From assembly GCF_014836675.1 (NCBI RefSeq), contig NZ_JACSQK010000003.1:118663-182662 (forward strand): a DNA stretch of 64,000 bases, written 5' to 3'. This DNA is from Comamonas avium (lineage in GTDB: Bacteria > Pseudomonadota > Gammaproteobacteria > Burkholderiales > Burkholderiaceae_C). The position numbers were made by a program, and so were the translations under genes. The notes under the pieces are model-generated. The model was not told the DNA's origin. It did no database searches and worked only from the letters and a program-made list of their open reading frames with translations. This document shows, piece by piece, positions 34,285 to 42,904 of the stretch; the stretch's first letter is position 1; every line of letters begins with the position of its first letter.

Positions 34285-36624
34285 ATGCAACACGAGGGCT
34301 CTGTGCCGCATCTGGCGCCTTGGCGTGCCGTGGTGCTGTATTTGGCAGCAGGAGTGCTGTGGTTTAGTACGGGTAATGTCGTGCTGGCGCAGCTGGTGGA
34401 GGACCGCGAGCTTTATGTCGTGCTGCTGCGTGCACAGGATTACATATTTGTACTGGTCTCTGGCTGCTATGCCGGCTGGCTGTTGCACCAGGCCCGGCGT
34501 GCTGAGCAGCGCCGCGTGGCTGCACGCAACGATCTGGTCAAGAGTGAAGAGCAGCTGAGCCTGGCACTGGATGGCAGCGGCATGTGGGACTGGGATCTGG
34601 AGCACCTGCGTCACACCTTCTCTCAGGGCGTCGCCAGCATGATGCGCTACGAGGGCGCTGATTTCGCGCGTGACTTTCGTTTCCGCTCCCGCATTCACCC
34701 GGAAGACCGGGAGATGGTGCGCAAGCAAGCCCGCCTGACTTTGAAGACCGGATGCCCGTTTGTAGTGACGGCCCGTGTACTGGGCTTTGATGGCGAGTAC
34801 CGCTGGTTTGAAGCGCGTGGCGCTCGCCATCTGGATGCACTGGGCAAGCCTGTGCGCTTTTCCGGCATCATTTCGGACAAAACCCAGCAGCGTCAGGAAG
34901 AAGAGCGCCTGCGCTTGGCGGCCACGGTGGTGGACAACACGGCCGAAGGCATTGTGGTGACCGATGCACACAGCAATATTTTGTCGACCAATGCCGCATT
35001 TTCTCGTCTGCTGGGGTACGAACCCTCAGAGTTGATTGGCAAGCGTCCTTCGGAATTCAAGTCTGGCAAGCACGAGAAAGCCTTTTACGACGACATGTGG
35101 GACAGCCTGCACCGCACAGGCCACTGGCGCGGAGAGATCTGGAACAAACGCAAGAACGGGGAAGTTTTCCCCGAGCGCATGTCCTTGAATGCAGTGCACG
35201 ACGCGTGCGGCAAGACAACGCATTACGTGTGCATGTTTACCGATATCTCGCAAGAGAAAGAGCGTGAGCACCAGTTGCAGGTCATGGCACACAGTGATGC
35301 GTTGACGGGCCTGTCCAATCGCACATGGTTTGTGCATGAGCTCACACGACTGGTCGAGTCTGCCGATGGCCGTGGTGAAAACATGGCCGTGATTTTGCTG
35401 AATCTGGATCGGTTCAAGGACGTCAATGACAGCTATGGCCATGCCGTGGGCGATGAGGTGCTGCGCCATGCCGCCAGGCAGATGCAAACGGCACTGCGCC
35501 GCGGTGATGCCATTGCGCGCATGGCCGGTGATGAAATTGTTGTCCTGGCGCGCCATCTGAGTCGTCCTGAAGACGCTTCAGCTATCGCCGAGTCTCTGAT
35601 TCAGGCGGCGGGCCAGCCATGGAAATCCCCCGATGGTTTTGCCGTGGTGGTGAGCGTGAGTGCCGGCATTTGCTGCTACCCGCAGCATGCGCAAAATGCT
35701 GCGTCTTTGGTGCAGGGCGCACATGCGGCGGTGTATGGCGCCAAAGAGGGCAAGGGCGGCAGCAATCTGTGGTGTTTCTTCAGCGAAAACATGACGCTGG
35801 CCGCCCGTGAGCGCATAGCGCTGGAGTCACGCCTGCGCAACGCCTTGGCGCAAGGGCATCTGCAACTGTTTTACCAGCCGCAAATTGATATCGCCTCAGG
35901 CAGCATCATTGGCTGCGAGGCCCTGATGCGCTGGTTCGATCCGGTAGAAGGCATGATCTCACCGGGGCGCTTTATCCCTGTGGCGGAAACCTCTGGCTTG
36001 ATTGGTCCGCTGGGTGCCTGGGGGCTGGAGCAGGCATGCTGCCAGGCGCAGTCGTGGCGGGATCAGGGCTTGCCCGCCATCTCTGTGGCGGTCAATGTGT
36101 CGCTGCACCAGTTTCTGCTGACCGATATTGTCGGCTGCACGCGCAAGGCGCTGGAGCGCTCGGGCCTGCCTGCAGAGTGTCTGGAGCTGGAAATCACAGA
36201 AAGCGCACTGGCAGAGCGCCCAGATGAAGCGCTGGTGGTGCTGCGCAACTTGAAGAACCTGGGCTTGCGCCTGGCGATTGATGACTTTGGCACCGGCTAC
36301 TCATCGCTGGCACACCTCAAGCGTTTCCCCATCGATCTGCTCAAGATCGATCAGAGTTTCATTCGCGACATTCCTCAAAGTGCTGACGATATGGCGATCA
36401 GCCATGCTGTGATTGCCATGGGGCAGAGCATGGGCATGGAGGTTCTGGCCGAGGGGGTGGAGACCGCGGCGCAACTGGAGTTTCTGCGCCAGCACGGCTG
36501 CAATTTCTACCAGGGTTACTTTTGCAGCAAACCCATGGCTGCGACAGATTTTGAGAAGCTGTTGCGCGGTGAAGCACAGCGCCTCATGCAGCAAGGGCCA
36601 GAGGCTGAAATATTTGAAATTTGA
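34285..36624 (+). CDS. Membrane PAS-PAS-GGDEF-EAL cyclic-di-GMP protein
   Basis: A 779-residue signalling protein. Two N-terminal transmembrane helices (about 14-35 and 48-68) are followed by two PAS domains (roughly 85-205 and 220-335), a GGDEF domain (about 345-510) and an EAL domain (about 525-770). The diguanylate-cyclase signature is degenerate (RMAGDEI where RxGGDEF is usual). The EAL domain keeps EALMRW, DDFGTGYSSLAHLK, LLKIDQSFI and AEGVE, so phosphodiesterase activity is likely. PAS domains probably sense redox or a small ligand. GAGGGA at 34275 supports the 34285 start over 34252. Confidence 0.9.
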   Translation: MQHEGSVPHLAPWRAVVLYLAAGVLWFSTGNVVLAQLVEDRELYVVLLRAQDYIFVLVSGCYAGWLLHQARRAEQRRVAARNDLVKSEEQLSLALDGSGMWDWDLEHLRHTFSQGVASMMRYEGADFARDFRFRSRIHPEDREMVRKQARLTLKTGCPFVVTARVLGFDGEYRWFEARGARHLDALGKPVRFSGIISDKTQQRQEEERLRLAATVVDNTAEGIVVTDAHSNILSTNAAFSRLLGYEPSELIGKRPSEFKSGKHEKAFYDDMWDSLHRTGHWRGEIWNKRKNGEVFPERMSLNAVHDACGKTTHYVCMFTDISQEKEREHQLQVMAHSDALTGLSNRTWFVHELTRLVESADGRGENMAVILLNLDRFKDVNDSYGHAVGDEVLRHAARQMQTALRRGDAIARMAGDEIVVLARHLSRPEDASAIAESLIQAAGQPWKSPDGFAVVVSVSAGICCYPQHAQNAASLVQGAHAAVYGAKEGKGGSNLWCFFSENMTLAARERIALESRLRNALAQGHLQLFYQPQIDIASGSIIGCEALMRWFDPVEGMISPGRFIPVAETSGLIGPLGAWGLEQACCQAQSWRDQGLPAISVAVNVSLHQFLLTDIVGCTRKALERSGLPAECLELEITESALAERPDEALVVLRNLKNLGLRLAIDDFGTGYSSLAHLKRFPIDLLKIDQSFIRDIPQSADDMAISHAVIAMGQSMGMEVLAEGVETAAQLEFLRQHGCNFYQGYFCSKPMAATDFEKLLRGEAQRLMQQGPEAEIFEI

Positions 36625-36640
36625 GACCGCACATGGGTTC

Positions 36641-36673
36641 AAAAAAAAGAGGCCTTCCAGGGCCTCTTTTTTT
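36641..36673. terminator. Bidirectional terminator between GGDEF/EAL and DUF3567 genes
   Basis: AAAAAAGAGGCC and GGCCTCTTTTTT form a perfect stem around a 6-nt loop with A- and T-runs on either side. Confidence 0.92.
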
Positions 36674-36689
36674 GCAGACTGGCTGCGTA

Positions 36690-36986
36690 TCAGTGGATCA
36701 AGACGGGGTTCTGCGCCAATTGCGCATAACGCTCCAGGATGTCTTCGACTTCCTCTTCGCTGGGCGACTCTCGCTGCCACTCCTGGATGATGAGCTGAAA
36801 CATCTCTGCCCAGGAACCATCCAGATACACCTCTTTGCCCGAACGTTTGTCCACAATTTCAAAACCGTGGCGGGGCAGCGCTGGTGCGGGGGTTTCACCG
36901 TCAGCCAGTGTCACTTGTGTGGGCAGACCCAAATCGGGTTTGAGATGGAGCACCACAAAAGAATCCGAGTCATAAAGCATTTGCAT
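36690..36986 (-). CDS. DUF3567 family protein
   Basis: A 98-residue small acidic protein beginning MQMLYDSDSFVVLHL, the hallmark of the DUF3567 family I know from betaproteobacteria. A GFEIVDKRSGKEVYLDGSWAEMFQ core and an acidic helical tail (SEEEVEDILERYA) follow. Function is unknown. GGAGG on the minus strand just upstream supports the start. Confidence 0.85.
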   Translation of the reverse strand: MQMLYDSDSFVVLHLKPDLGLPTQVTLADGETPAPALPRHGFEIVDKRSGKEVYLDGSWAEMFQLIIQEWQRESPSEEEVEDILERYAQLAQNPVLIH

Positions 36987-37152
36987 GGTGGTCCTCCTTC
37001 CTTGCCTGCGTTGCGTTTCTGGCGCTGGGGCATCCCAGGTGATGTCAGATGGGTGCTAAGCAGAGCGTTTCAAGGTGCATGACGGTTTATCGTGCACTGT
37101 GAGTATTCCATGAAAGTGAAAACTGCACAGGGGGGGGCACCGTCAGCAGAGC

Positions 37153-37974
37153 TCAGGGCTTGGTGTGGGACTGCAGCTTCAGGTCCAGTTCATCGCGGCC
37201 GCCGTCTTCCTGCATGCGGATGCGTACAGGCAGATACTGCAGCCCGGGGGCCAGCCACAGGGCAGACTGCAGGTTGTCTTCAGCGCTGCTGTCCGAGCTG
37301 TGTTCCAGTTTGAGGGCCTGCATGCGTCCTGCAGGCAGTTGCAGGTTTTCGGTGCCACGCACTGTAAACGTCCATGGGGCTACGCGGCTGCTGCTGGCAG
37401 CCTGAATGGTGATCTTGGTGCCTTGTGGATAGCGCTGTGGAGCCGCTGCAATCATGCCTGCCACTTGAAAGAACACGCTCATGCGATCTTGGGTGCCGCG
37501 CACCCATGCAGCAGGCTCGTTGCCCCGACTAAAAAGAATCTGCCCGGCCTTGGCATCAAAGGTGGCGCTGTTTTCTTTGCGGGCGCGGTCTATAAAAATT
37601 TCTGGCAACAGGCCGGTGGGGCCGATGGTGCCCACGCTCGATTGGCGACGGCTGCCAACGATGGGTATCTGCACTTCTTGTGCAGCCTCATAACGCTGCC
37701 CCTGTGGCAGCCAGTCGATCTGCGCCTTGGTTTGATACGGCATGCCTTTGTACTTGCCTTGCACGGTAAATTGCAGTCGTGCGGCATCCGGGGCGCGCCA
37801 GGCAAGAGGTGCTTTGGCCCGTTGACCTTGCGCTGTGCGCACTTCGATGGGCGCTGTGGTGCTCTGCGCGTATGAGGCGGTGGCAGACATGCCCAGTATC
37901 AAGGCAAGGGCCAGCGGCAGACTGGTTTGGGCATTGCGCAGTGCAATGGTGAAAACTGAGGGGCGCAATGGCAT
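37153..37974 (-). CDS. DUF3108 family exported protein (paralogue A)
   Basis: A 273-residue protein with a signal peptide (about 1-36, ending SYAQ), so probably periplasmic or outer-membrane associated. The DUF3108 domain spans about 65-265, with LQFTVQGKYKGMPYQTKAQIDW, GTQDRMSVFFQVAGMI and LWLAPGLQYLPVRIRMQEDGG. Function is unknown; predicted beta-rich, LolA/LppX-like folds have been suggested for related families. A longer paralogue with the same landmarks is encoded at 39940-41022 on the same strand. It is divergent from the FAH-family gene. Confidence 0.82.
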   Translation of the reverse strand: MPLRPSVFTIALRNAQTSLPLALALILGMSATASYAQSTTAPIEVRTAQGQRAKAPLAWRAPDAARLQFTVQGKYKGMPYQTKAQIDWLPQGQRYEAAQEVQIPIVGSRRQSSVGTIGPTGLLPEIFIDRARKENSATFDAKAGQILFSRGNEPAAWVRGTQDRMSVFFQVAGMIAAAPQRYPQGTKITIQAASSSRVAPWTFTVRGTENLQLPAGRMQALKLEHSSDSSAEDNLQSALWLAPGLQYLPVRIRMQEDGGRDELDLKLQSHTKP

Positions 37975-38100
37975 GGGCGAACCTTAGAATTTGTGGCATA
38001 CACGTGAACTGTGGATAACAGTTCACGCCAGTTCTTCTATTTTGGCAGCAGCAGTTGAATGTCGCTGCCATATGGCCTTAGCGCCTACACCTCTTTGCTC

Positions 38101-39123
38101 ATGAAACTCGCCACTTACAAAGACGGCTCTCGCGATGGACAACTGATTGTGGTCTCGCGTGACCTGCGGTTCGCTCATTACGCCACGGGTATTGCTTCAC
38201 GCATGCAGCAGGTGCTGGATGACTGGAGCTTCATGGCCCCGCAGCTGCAAGACCTCTACCACCAGCTCAACACAGGCCGTGCGCCCCATGCGTTTGCGTT
38301 CGATGCCACGCAGTGCATGGCTGCACTGCCGCGTGCACACCAATGGGCAGAGGCCGCCGCTTACCCGTGTCATCTGGCATTAACCCAGCCACAATGGCCC
38401 TTGAGCACGACAGAGCCTCTGATGCGCCAAGGCGCGGGCGACAGCTTGATGGGCCCATGCGATGAAGCCGTGGTCGGCAGTGCGGCGATGGGCATCGACT
38501 TTGGTGCGGGGCTGGCGGCCATTACGGGGGATGTGCCTATGGGTAGCTCGCCAGAGCAGGCGCTGCATGCCATTCGTCTGCTCATGCTGAGCAATACACT
38601 GAGTCTGCGCCACCTCATGCCCAGTGCCCCAGCACAGCCATGGAGCCATCTGCAAAGCTGGCCTGCAACGGGCTTTAGCCCCGTGGCCGTGACGGTGGAT
38701 GAACTGGGCGATGCCTGGCGCGGTGGCCGCATACATCTGCCTTTGCACAGTAGCTGCAATGGCCGCAAAGTGGGCATGTGCGAAGCGGGGGAAGATATGA
38801 CGTTTCACTTTGGACAACTGGTGGCCCACATTGCCAAAACTCGCGCGCTGTATGCAGGAGCCATTGTGGGAGCAGGGGTGGTCAGCAACCAGGGCGTGGT
38901 CAGTGGCAAAGGGCAAAACCAGCGCATGGACTGGCCACGGGGCTACCACTGCATTGCTGAAAAACGTGCCATGGAGCTGCAGCAAAGCGGGGCAGCCAGC
39001 ACGGCCTATCTGCAGTTTGGCGACACGGTACGCATTGAAATGAAGGGCAAGGACGGGCTCAGCATCTTTGGTGCGATTGACCAGACCATTGTTTCGCCCC
39101 AGGGTGATGGCAGCAGTGCGTAA
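38101..39123 (+). CDS. FAH-family hydrolase (fumarylacetoacetase-like)
   Basis: A 340-residue protein of the fumarylacetoacetate-hydrolase superfamily in its longer bacterial form. Visible are MKLATYKDGSRDGQLIVVSRD at the start, the metal-binding stretch in MGIDFGAGLAAITGDVP, FGQLVAHIAKTRALYAGAIVGAGVVSNQG, and TVRIEMKGKDGLSIFGAIDQ at the end. These enzymes act on acylpyruvate-like compounds from aromatic-acid breakdown, but the exact substrate is open and no tyrosine or homogentisate genes are adjacent. One candidate metal ligand reads DFG where shorter members have ExE. The start at 38101 fits the family. Confidence 0.8.
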   Translation: MKLATYKDGSRDGQLIVVSRDLRFAHYATGIASRMQQVLDDWSFMAPQLQDLYHQLNTGRAPHAFAFDATQCMAALPRAHQWAEAAAYPCHLALTQPQWPLSTTEPLMRQGAGDSLMGPCDEAVVGSAAMGIDFGAGLAAITGDVPMGSSPEQALHAIRLLMLSNTLSLRHLMPSAPAQPWSHLQSWPATGFSPVAVTVDELGDAWRGGRIHLPLHSSCNGRKVGMCEAGEDMTFHFGQLVAHIAKTRALYAGAIVGAGVVSNQGVVSGKGQNQRMDWPRGYHCIAEKRAMELQQSGAASTAYLQFGDTVRIEMKGKDGLSIFGAIDQTIVSPQGDGSSA

Positions 39124-39330
39124 TTCGCTGCCATCCAGCGGACGCCTGGTGCTTGCGCAGTCCACACGAAACGCGCTATTTTTGATTGCGTCAACGCTCA
39201 GGTAGAGCAGAGCAAGGTGCCATGGGTGCGGATGGCCAGGTTGCTTTGTGGCACTGGGCGCTGCGTGAGGCGTGCTGTGTGCCGCTTTTGGCCGCGCGGC
39301 CGAGCAGTTTTTTCAACGAGGAGCATTGTG

Positions 39331-39936
39331 ATGTCCCCTATGTCTGAGCGTCCGGCCATGCCCCCTTTGCCCACTGCGGCCAGTGTGTGGCGCGATACAC
39401 CACAGCGCTTTGGCCTGATCAGCCGTGGCTTGCATTGGGCCATGGCATTGCTGCTTGTGTGGCAGTTTGCAGGCATGGTGGCCAAAGTCACGCTGGGCAA
39501 AGACGCGGCCCTCACATCGGTGCTGGCAGGTGCGCATGCACACGTGGGTTTGCTGTTGCTGGTACTGGCGGTGCTGCGCTGCCTGTGGGGCTGGGCCAAT
39601 AAGGGGCGCCGTCCACGCCATGGCGCAGGGGTGATGGGGGCCGCTGCAGGGCTGGGGCATCTGGCTTTGTACGCCTTGATGCTGGTCGTGCCTTTCTTGG
39701 CCATGCTGCGCATGCTGGGCAACAACCGGCCCTTCAACTGGTTTGGCGTTATTCCTCTGAACGACGGGCAGGGTGAGAAAGTGGAGTGGATGGTGGCTCC
39801 GGCCAGCGCTGTGCATGGGTTGCTGGGCTGGGTGTTGCTGGTCTTGATCATTGGCCACATGCTGATGGTGCTGGTGCACCGCTATCTCTGGAAAGACGAT
39901 GTGGCGCAGCGCATGCTCGGGCGCATGCAGCCCTGA
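39331..39936 (+). CDS. Cytochrome b561 family protein
   Basis: A 201-residue integral-membrane diheme cytochrome with four transmembrane helices. The heme-ligand histidines are seen in RGLHWAMALLLVWQFAGM, AHAHVGLLLLVLAVLR, GLGHLALYALMLV and AVHGLLGWVLLVLIIGHMLMVLVH. Such proteins pass electrons between quinol and a periplasmic partner, for example superoxide or a small cytochrome. GAGGAG at 39318-39323 supports the 39331 start; an upstream in-frame ATG (39217) would give an unlikely Arg-rich leader. It is convergent with the second DUF3108 gene, with only 3 bp between them. Confidence 0.88.
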   Translation: MSPMSERPAMPPLPTAASVWRDTPQRFGLISRGLHWAMALLLVWQFAGMVAKVTLGKDAALTSVLAGAHAHVGLLLLVLAVLRCLWGWANKGRRPRHGAGVMGAAAGLGHLALYALMLVVPFLAMLRMLGNNRPFNWFGVIPLNDGQGEKVEWMVAPASAVHGLLGWVLLVLIIGHMLMVLVHRYLWKDDVAQRMLGRMQP

Positions 39937-39939
39937 ACC

Positions 39940-41022
39940 TCAAGGCTTGAGCGTCAAATCCATCACATCCCCGTTGCTCTCTTTCATGTGCATGCGCACG
40001 GGCACATAGCCCAGCGCGGGGTTCAGCCACAACTGGGCTGTTTCATCGTCACCGGCCTGGGGCAGGCGGTGCAGGCGCAGCGTGGGCACAGGGCCGTCAG
40101 GCAGCTCCAGCTGCGCCTGGCCTTCCACCACAAACGACCATATTTGCATGCGCCGCGCACCCAGTGTGGGAATGTCGATGCGTGTGCCGGGTGCGCGCAA
40201 GTCGGGCATGGCCTGCAGCATGCTGGCCAATTGCAAAAACACACTCAGCCGGTCTTGGGTGCCTGGGCCAATTGGCGCGGGGGTGCGTTCAGGCTCAAAC
40301 AAGGCCTGCTGCGCAGTCCAGTCCAGATTGACTGTGCGGCGCTTGGTCAGGCGGCGATCCACAAACTGCAAGGGTTGCAGGCCTTGGGGGGTGAGCAAGC
40401 CCGTGCTGGTTTGTTCGAGTGAGCCCAGCAAAAAGGCGCTGATCGATTGTCTGGCTTGGTAGGTGTGGCCATCGGTTTGCCATTGCAGCTGGGCGTTGGC
40501 GTGGTATTGCATGCCTTTGACAAAACCCTCCACCTTGAAGCGCAGCTCCATGTGCTGGGTCAGGGCAGAACCGTCTGGGGGCAGCACCATGGTGACGGGC
40601 ATGTCTGCTGCATTGCGCACTTGGAGGCTGGGACCCTGTGGCTGGGTCGGTGCAGCGGCAGGTTCCATGGCCTGTGCGTTGGCTGCGTCAGCTGCCACGG
40701 CTGGCGTTTCTGTCTCCACCACGGGGGGGGCAGGTGTGGCGGCAGTGGCCCGTGGCGCTGGTGCAGCAGTTAACGCAGCGTCAGGCGCTGCAGGTGGGCG
40801 GCGGGGGGCAATGGGTTTTGGGGGTGTGGTCTGGCCAGCTGCCTGCACCTGTGGTGCAGGCGGTGCGGCGGGGGTGGGCTGTACCCAGATGGTGTGCAGA
40901 CGCTGGGGTGCATCGGGTGTGAACGCGGCGGTGATGGGGGGCAGATGGATGTTGCCAAACAGCACCACCCAGTGCGCTGCCGCCACCAAAGCCGTCACAC
41001 TGAAAACAAGGCGAAGACGCAT
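39940..41022 (-). CDS. DUF3108 family protein with Pro/Ala-rich periplasmic linker (paralogue B)
   Basis: A 360-residue protein with an N-terminal transmembrane anchor (LVFSVTALVAAAHWVVLFG), a Pro/Ala-rich linker (about 45-130) and a C-terminal DUF3108 domain (about 150-358). The domain shares GTQDRLSVFLQLASM and LNPALGYVPVRMHMKESNGD with the paralogue at 37153-37974. The anchor-linker-domain plan resembles TonB, suggesting a protein that spans the periplasm. Function is unknown. It is immediately downstream of the UbiB-like gene on the same strand (9-bp gap), so probably in one transcript with it. Confidence 0.82.
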   Translation of the reverse strand: MRLRLVFSVTALVAAAHWVVLFGNIHLPPITAAFTPDAPQRLHTIWVQPTPAAPPAPQVQAAGQTTPPKPIAPRRPPAAPDAALTAAPAPRATAATPAPPVVETETPAVAADAANAQAMEPAAAPTQPQGPSLQVRNAADMPVTMVLPPDGSALTQHMELRFKVEGFVKGMQYHANAQLQWQTDGHTYQARQSISAFLLGSLEQTSTGLLTPQGLQPLQFVDRRLTKRRTVNLDWTAQQALFEPERTPAPIGPGTQDRLSVFLQLASMLQAMPDLRAPGTRIDIPTLGARRMQIWSFVVEGQAQLELPDGPVPTLRLHRLPQAGDDETAQLWLNPALGYVPVRMHMKESNGDVMDLTLKP

Positions 41023-41031
41023 GCGTGCAGC

Positions 41032-42726
41032 TTAATCGAGCGCTCGCTGTCTGCGCATGGTCATCACCAGGACTGCCAGGCTGATGACGGCACCCAGGCC
41101 CCCCAGCACCGGGAAGAGGGGAATGCCAAACACGCGCACATTCCAGGACAGCAATGTGGGGCCAATGCCCAGGATGAAGGCCCCCGCCACTACGGCCAGT
41201 GACAGGCGGGTGGCCGCACGCTCCAGCGCCACAGAGACGCGGTGCAGGTGGCGCACCTCCATGTCGACACCGATGCGTCCTTGCTTGAGGCGGTACATCA
41301 GCAGGCGCAGCGTTTTGGGGGCATCGGCTGCCATTTCAAACATCTGCATGGTGGCGGCACGTTGCTCGCGCAGCAGTCGCCTGGGGTGGTAGCGTGCGCG
41401 CAGTTGCTCTTGCACCAGCGGCTTTGCGGTGGCGACGACGTCAAAGTTCGGGTCCAGCTGCAGCAGCACGCGGTCGGCAGTGATCAGCGCCTTGAACAGC
41501 AAGGCCATATCCGAGGGCATGGAGATTTGGGCCTCGCGTGCCAGATCCATGAACTCCTTGATGGAGTCACCCAGTTTCAGCGGGCCATTGTCGCGCCGGG
41601 CAATGTAGCGCTCCACGGCCGATTCCATCAGGGCAATGTCGATGCGCACGTCGCCAGTCCATTCCAGCAGCACCATGACCAGGCCATCGGCATCGCCCTC
41701 CACCATGGCGCGCAGCAGCACCAGAAACTGATCGCGCCGGTGGGGTGACAGATGGCCTACCAGCCCAAAGTCCAGAAAACCGACGCGGTTGCCCTGCAGC
41801 GCAAATACATTGCCAGGGTGTGGATCGGCGTGAAACAGGCCATCGCGCAGCACCATGTGCAAAAAGGCGTGCGCCCCACGCTGCGCCAGCAAGGCGCCGT
41901 GAAAGCGCGTGTCCAGCGTTGCCTGGTTGGCGGGTACACCATCCAGCCAGTCTTGCACCAGCAGCTCGGGGGTGCTCAAGTCCCACGCAATGCGTGGAAT
42001 GACAATATCGGGCTGCTGCAAAAAGGCCTGTGCCACCAGTTCGTTGTTGCGGCCTTCGATGGTGAAGTCCAGCTCTTCCTGTAACGCTTCTCCCACCTGC
42101 CGGGCAACGGCCACGGGGCGGTAACGCTCAAGCTGCGGAAAGCTTTCTTCGACCATGGTGGCCACGTGGCGCAGCAGACGGGCATCGGCCTCCAGACCCG
42201 CACGAATGCCGGGGCGCTGCACTTTAACCACGACTTCACGCAATGATCCGTCGGGGCGCTGCACCTGTGCGCGGTAGACCTGAGCGATAGAGGCAGCGGC
42301 CAGCGGCGTGGTGTCAAAACGCGTGAAAACCTGCGCAATGGGCTGCCCCAGCTGGGCTTCGATGTGCGGGCGCATGACCTCCCAGGACAGGGGCGTGGCC
42401 TGGTTGTGCAATTGCTCCAGCGCCTGTGTCCATTCAGTGGGCAGCAGGTCAGAGCGGGTGGCCAAAATTTGCCCCAGTTTGACGAAGGTGGGCCCCAGCG
42501 ACTCAATCGCCATGCGCACGCGCTCGGGGCGGCTGGCCTGGGCGATGGGGTGGTCGGCGTCTTCATTGGCCGCGCGGTGGGCATTGCTGGTGCGCCACTG
42601 TGCCCAGCGCGAAAGACCCAGCGATTGCACCACGTCAGCCAGCCCAAAACGCAGCAGCGTTCCCACAATTTCTTGTAAGCGGGCGCGGTCTCGGACGGCA
42701 ACCACCGCAGTGTGCAACATGGCCAT
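41032..42726 (-). CDS. ABC1/UbiB-family atypical kinase
   Basis: A 564-residue AarF/ABC1/UbiB-type protein-kinase-like ATPase. Motifs are GPTFVKLGQILATRSDLLP (the family KxGQ motif), PLAAASIAQVYRAQV (Ala-rich nucleotide loop), VVVKVQRPGI, LFHADPHPGNVF and DFGLVGHL. Two C-terminal transmembrane helices (SLAVVAGAFILGIGPTLLSW and PLFPVLGGLGAVISLAVLVM) anchor it. UbiB members support ubiquinone synthesis or transport; this one is not beside other ubi genes, so it may be a paralogue. The start at 42726 has GGAG at good spacing. Confidence 0.87.
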   Translation of the reverse strand: MAMLHTAVVAVRDRARLQEIVGTLLRFGLADVVQSLGLSRWAQWRTSNAHRAANEDADHPIAQASRPERVRMAIESLGPTFVKLGQILATRSDLLPTEWTQALEQLHNQATPLSWEVMRPHIEAQLGQPIAQVFTRFDTTPLAAASIAQVYRAQVQRPDGSLREVVVKVQRPGIRAGLEADARLLRHVATMVEESFPQLERYRPVAVARQVGEALQEELDFTIEGRNNELVAQAFLQQPDIVIPRIAWDLSTPELLVQDWLDGVPANQATLDTRFHGALLAQRGAHAFLHMVLRDGLFHADPHPGNVFALQGNRVGFLDFGLVGHLSPHRRDQFLVLLRAMVEGDADGLVMVLLEWTGDVRIDIALMESAVERYIARRDNGPLKLGDSIKEFMDLAREAQISMPSDMALLFKALITADRVLLQLDPNFDVVATAKPLVQEQLRARYHPRRLLREQRAATMQMFEMAADAPKTLRLLMYRLKQGRIGVDMEVRHLHRVSVALERAATRLSLAVVAGAFILGIGPTLLSWNVRVFGIPLFPVLGGLGAVISLAVLVMTMRRQRALD

Positions 42727-42810
42727 GGCATCTCCTGAAGGCAAGCCAAAAGCATAAACCCACGGGCAGGGCCGTGGGTTTGATGAAGGAGAATCAAAAA
42801 GTAGAATCAA

Positions 42811-42900
42811 AAAAATGAGCTGCTAACGCTTATATTTATTGATTTTCAGATACTTTTGTATCTGAAGTGCTGGTAAATAAAGCGCAGGCAGCTCCTTTTA
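42811..42900. repeat. Dispersed intergenic hairpin repeat, copy 2
   Basis: The clearest copy. GAGCTGC (42817-42823) and CGCTT (42827-42831) pair with AAGCG (42880-42884) and GCAGCTC (42888-42894). An inner hairpin CAGATAC-TTTT-GTATCTG lies at 42847-42864. It fills the gap between the oxidoreductase stop and the UbiB-like gene. Confidence 0.75.
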
Positions 42901-42904
42901 TGCA

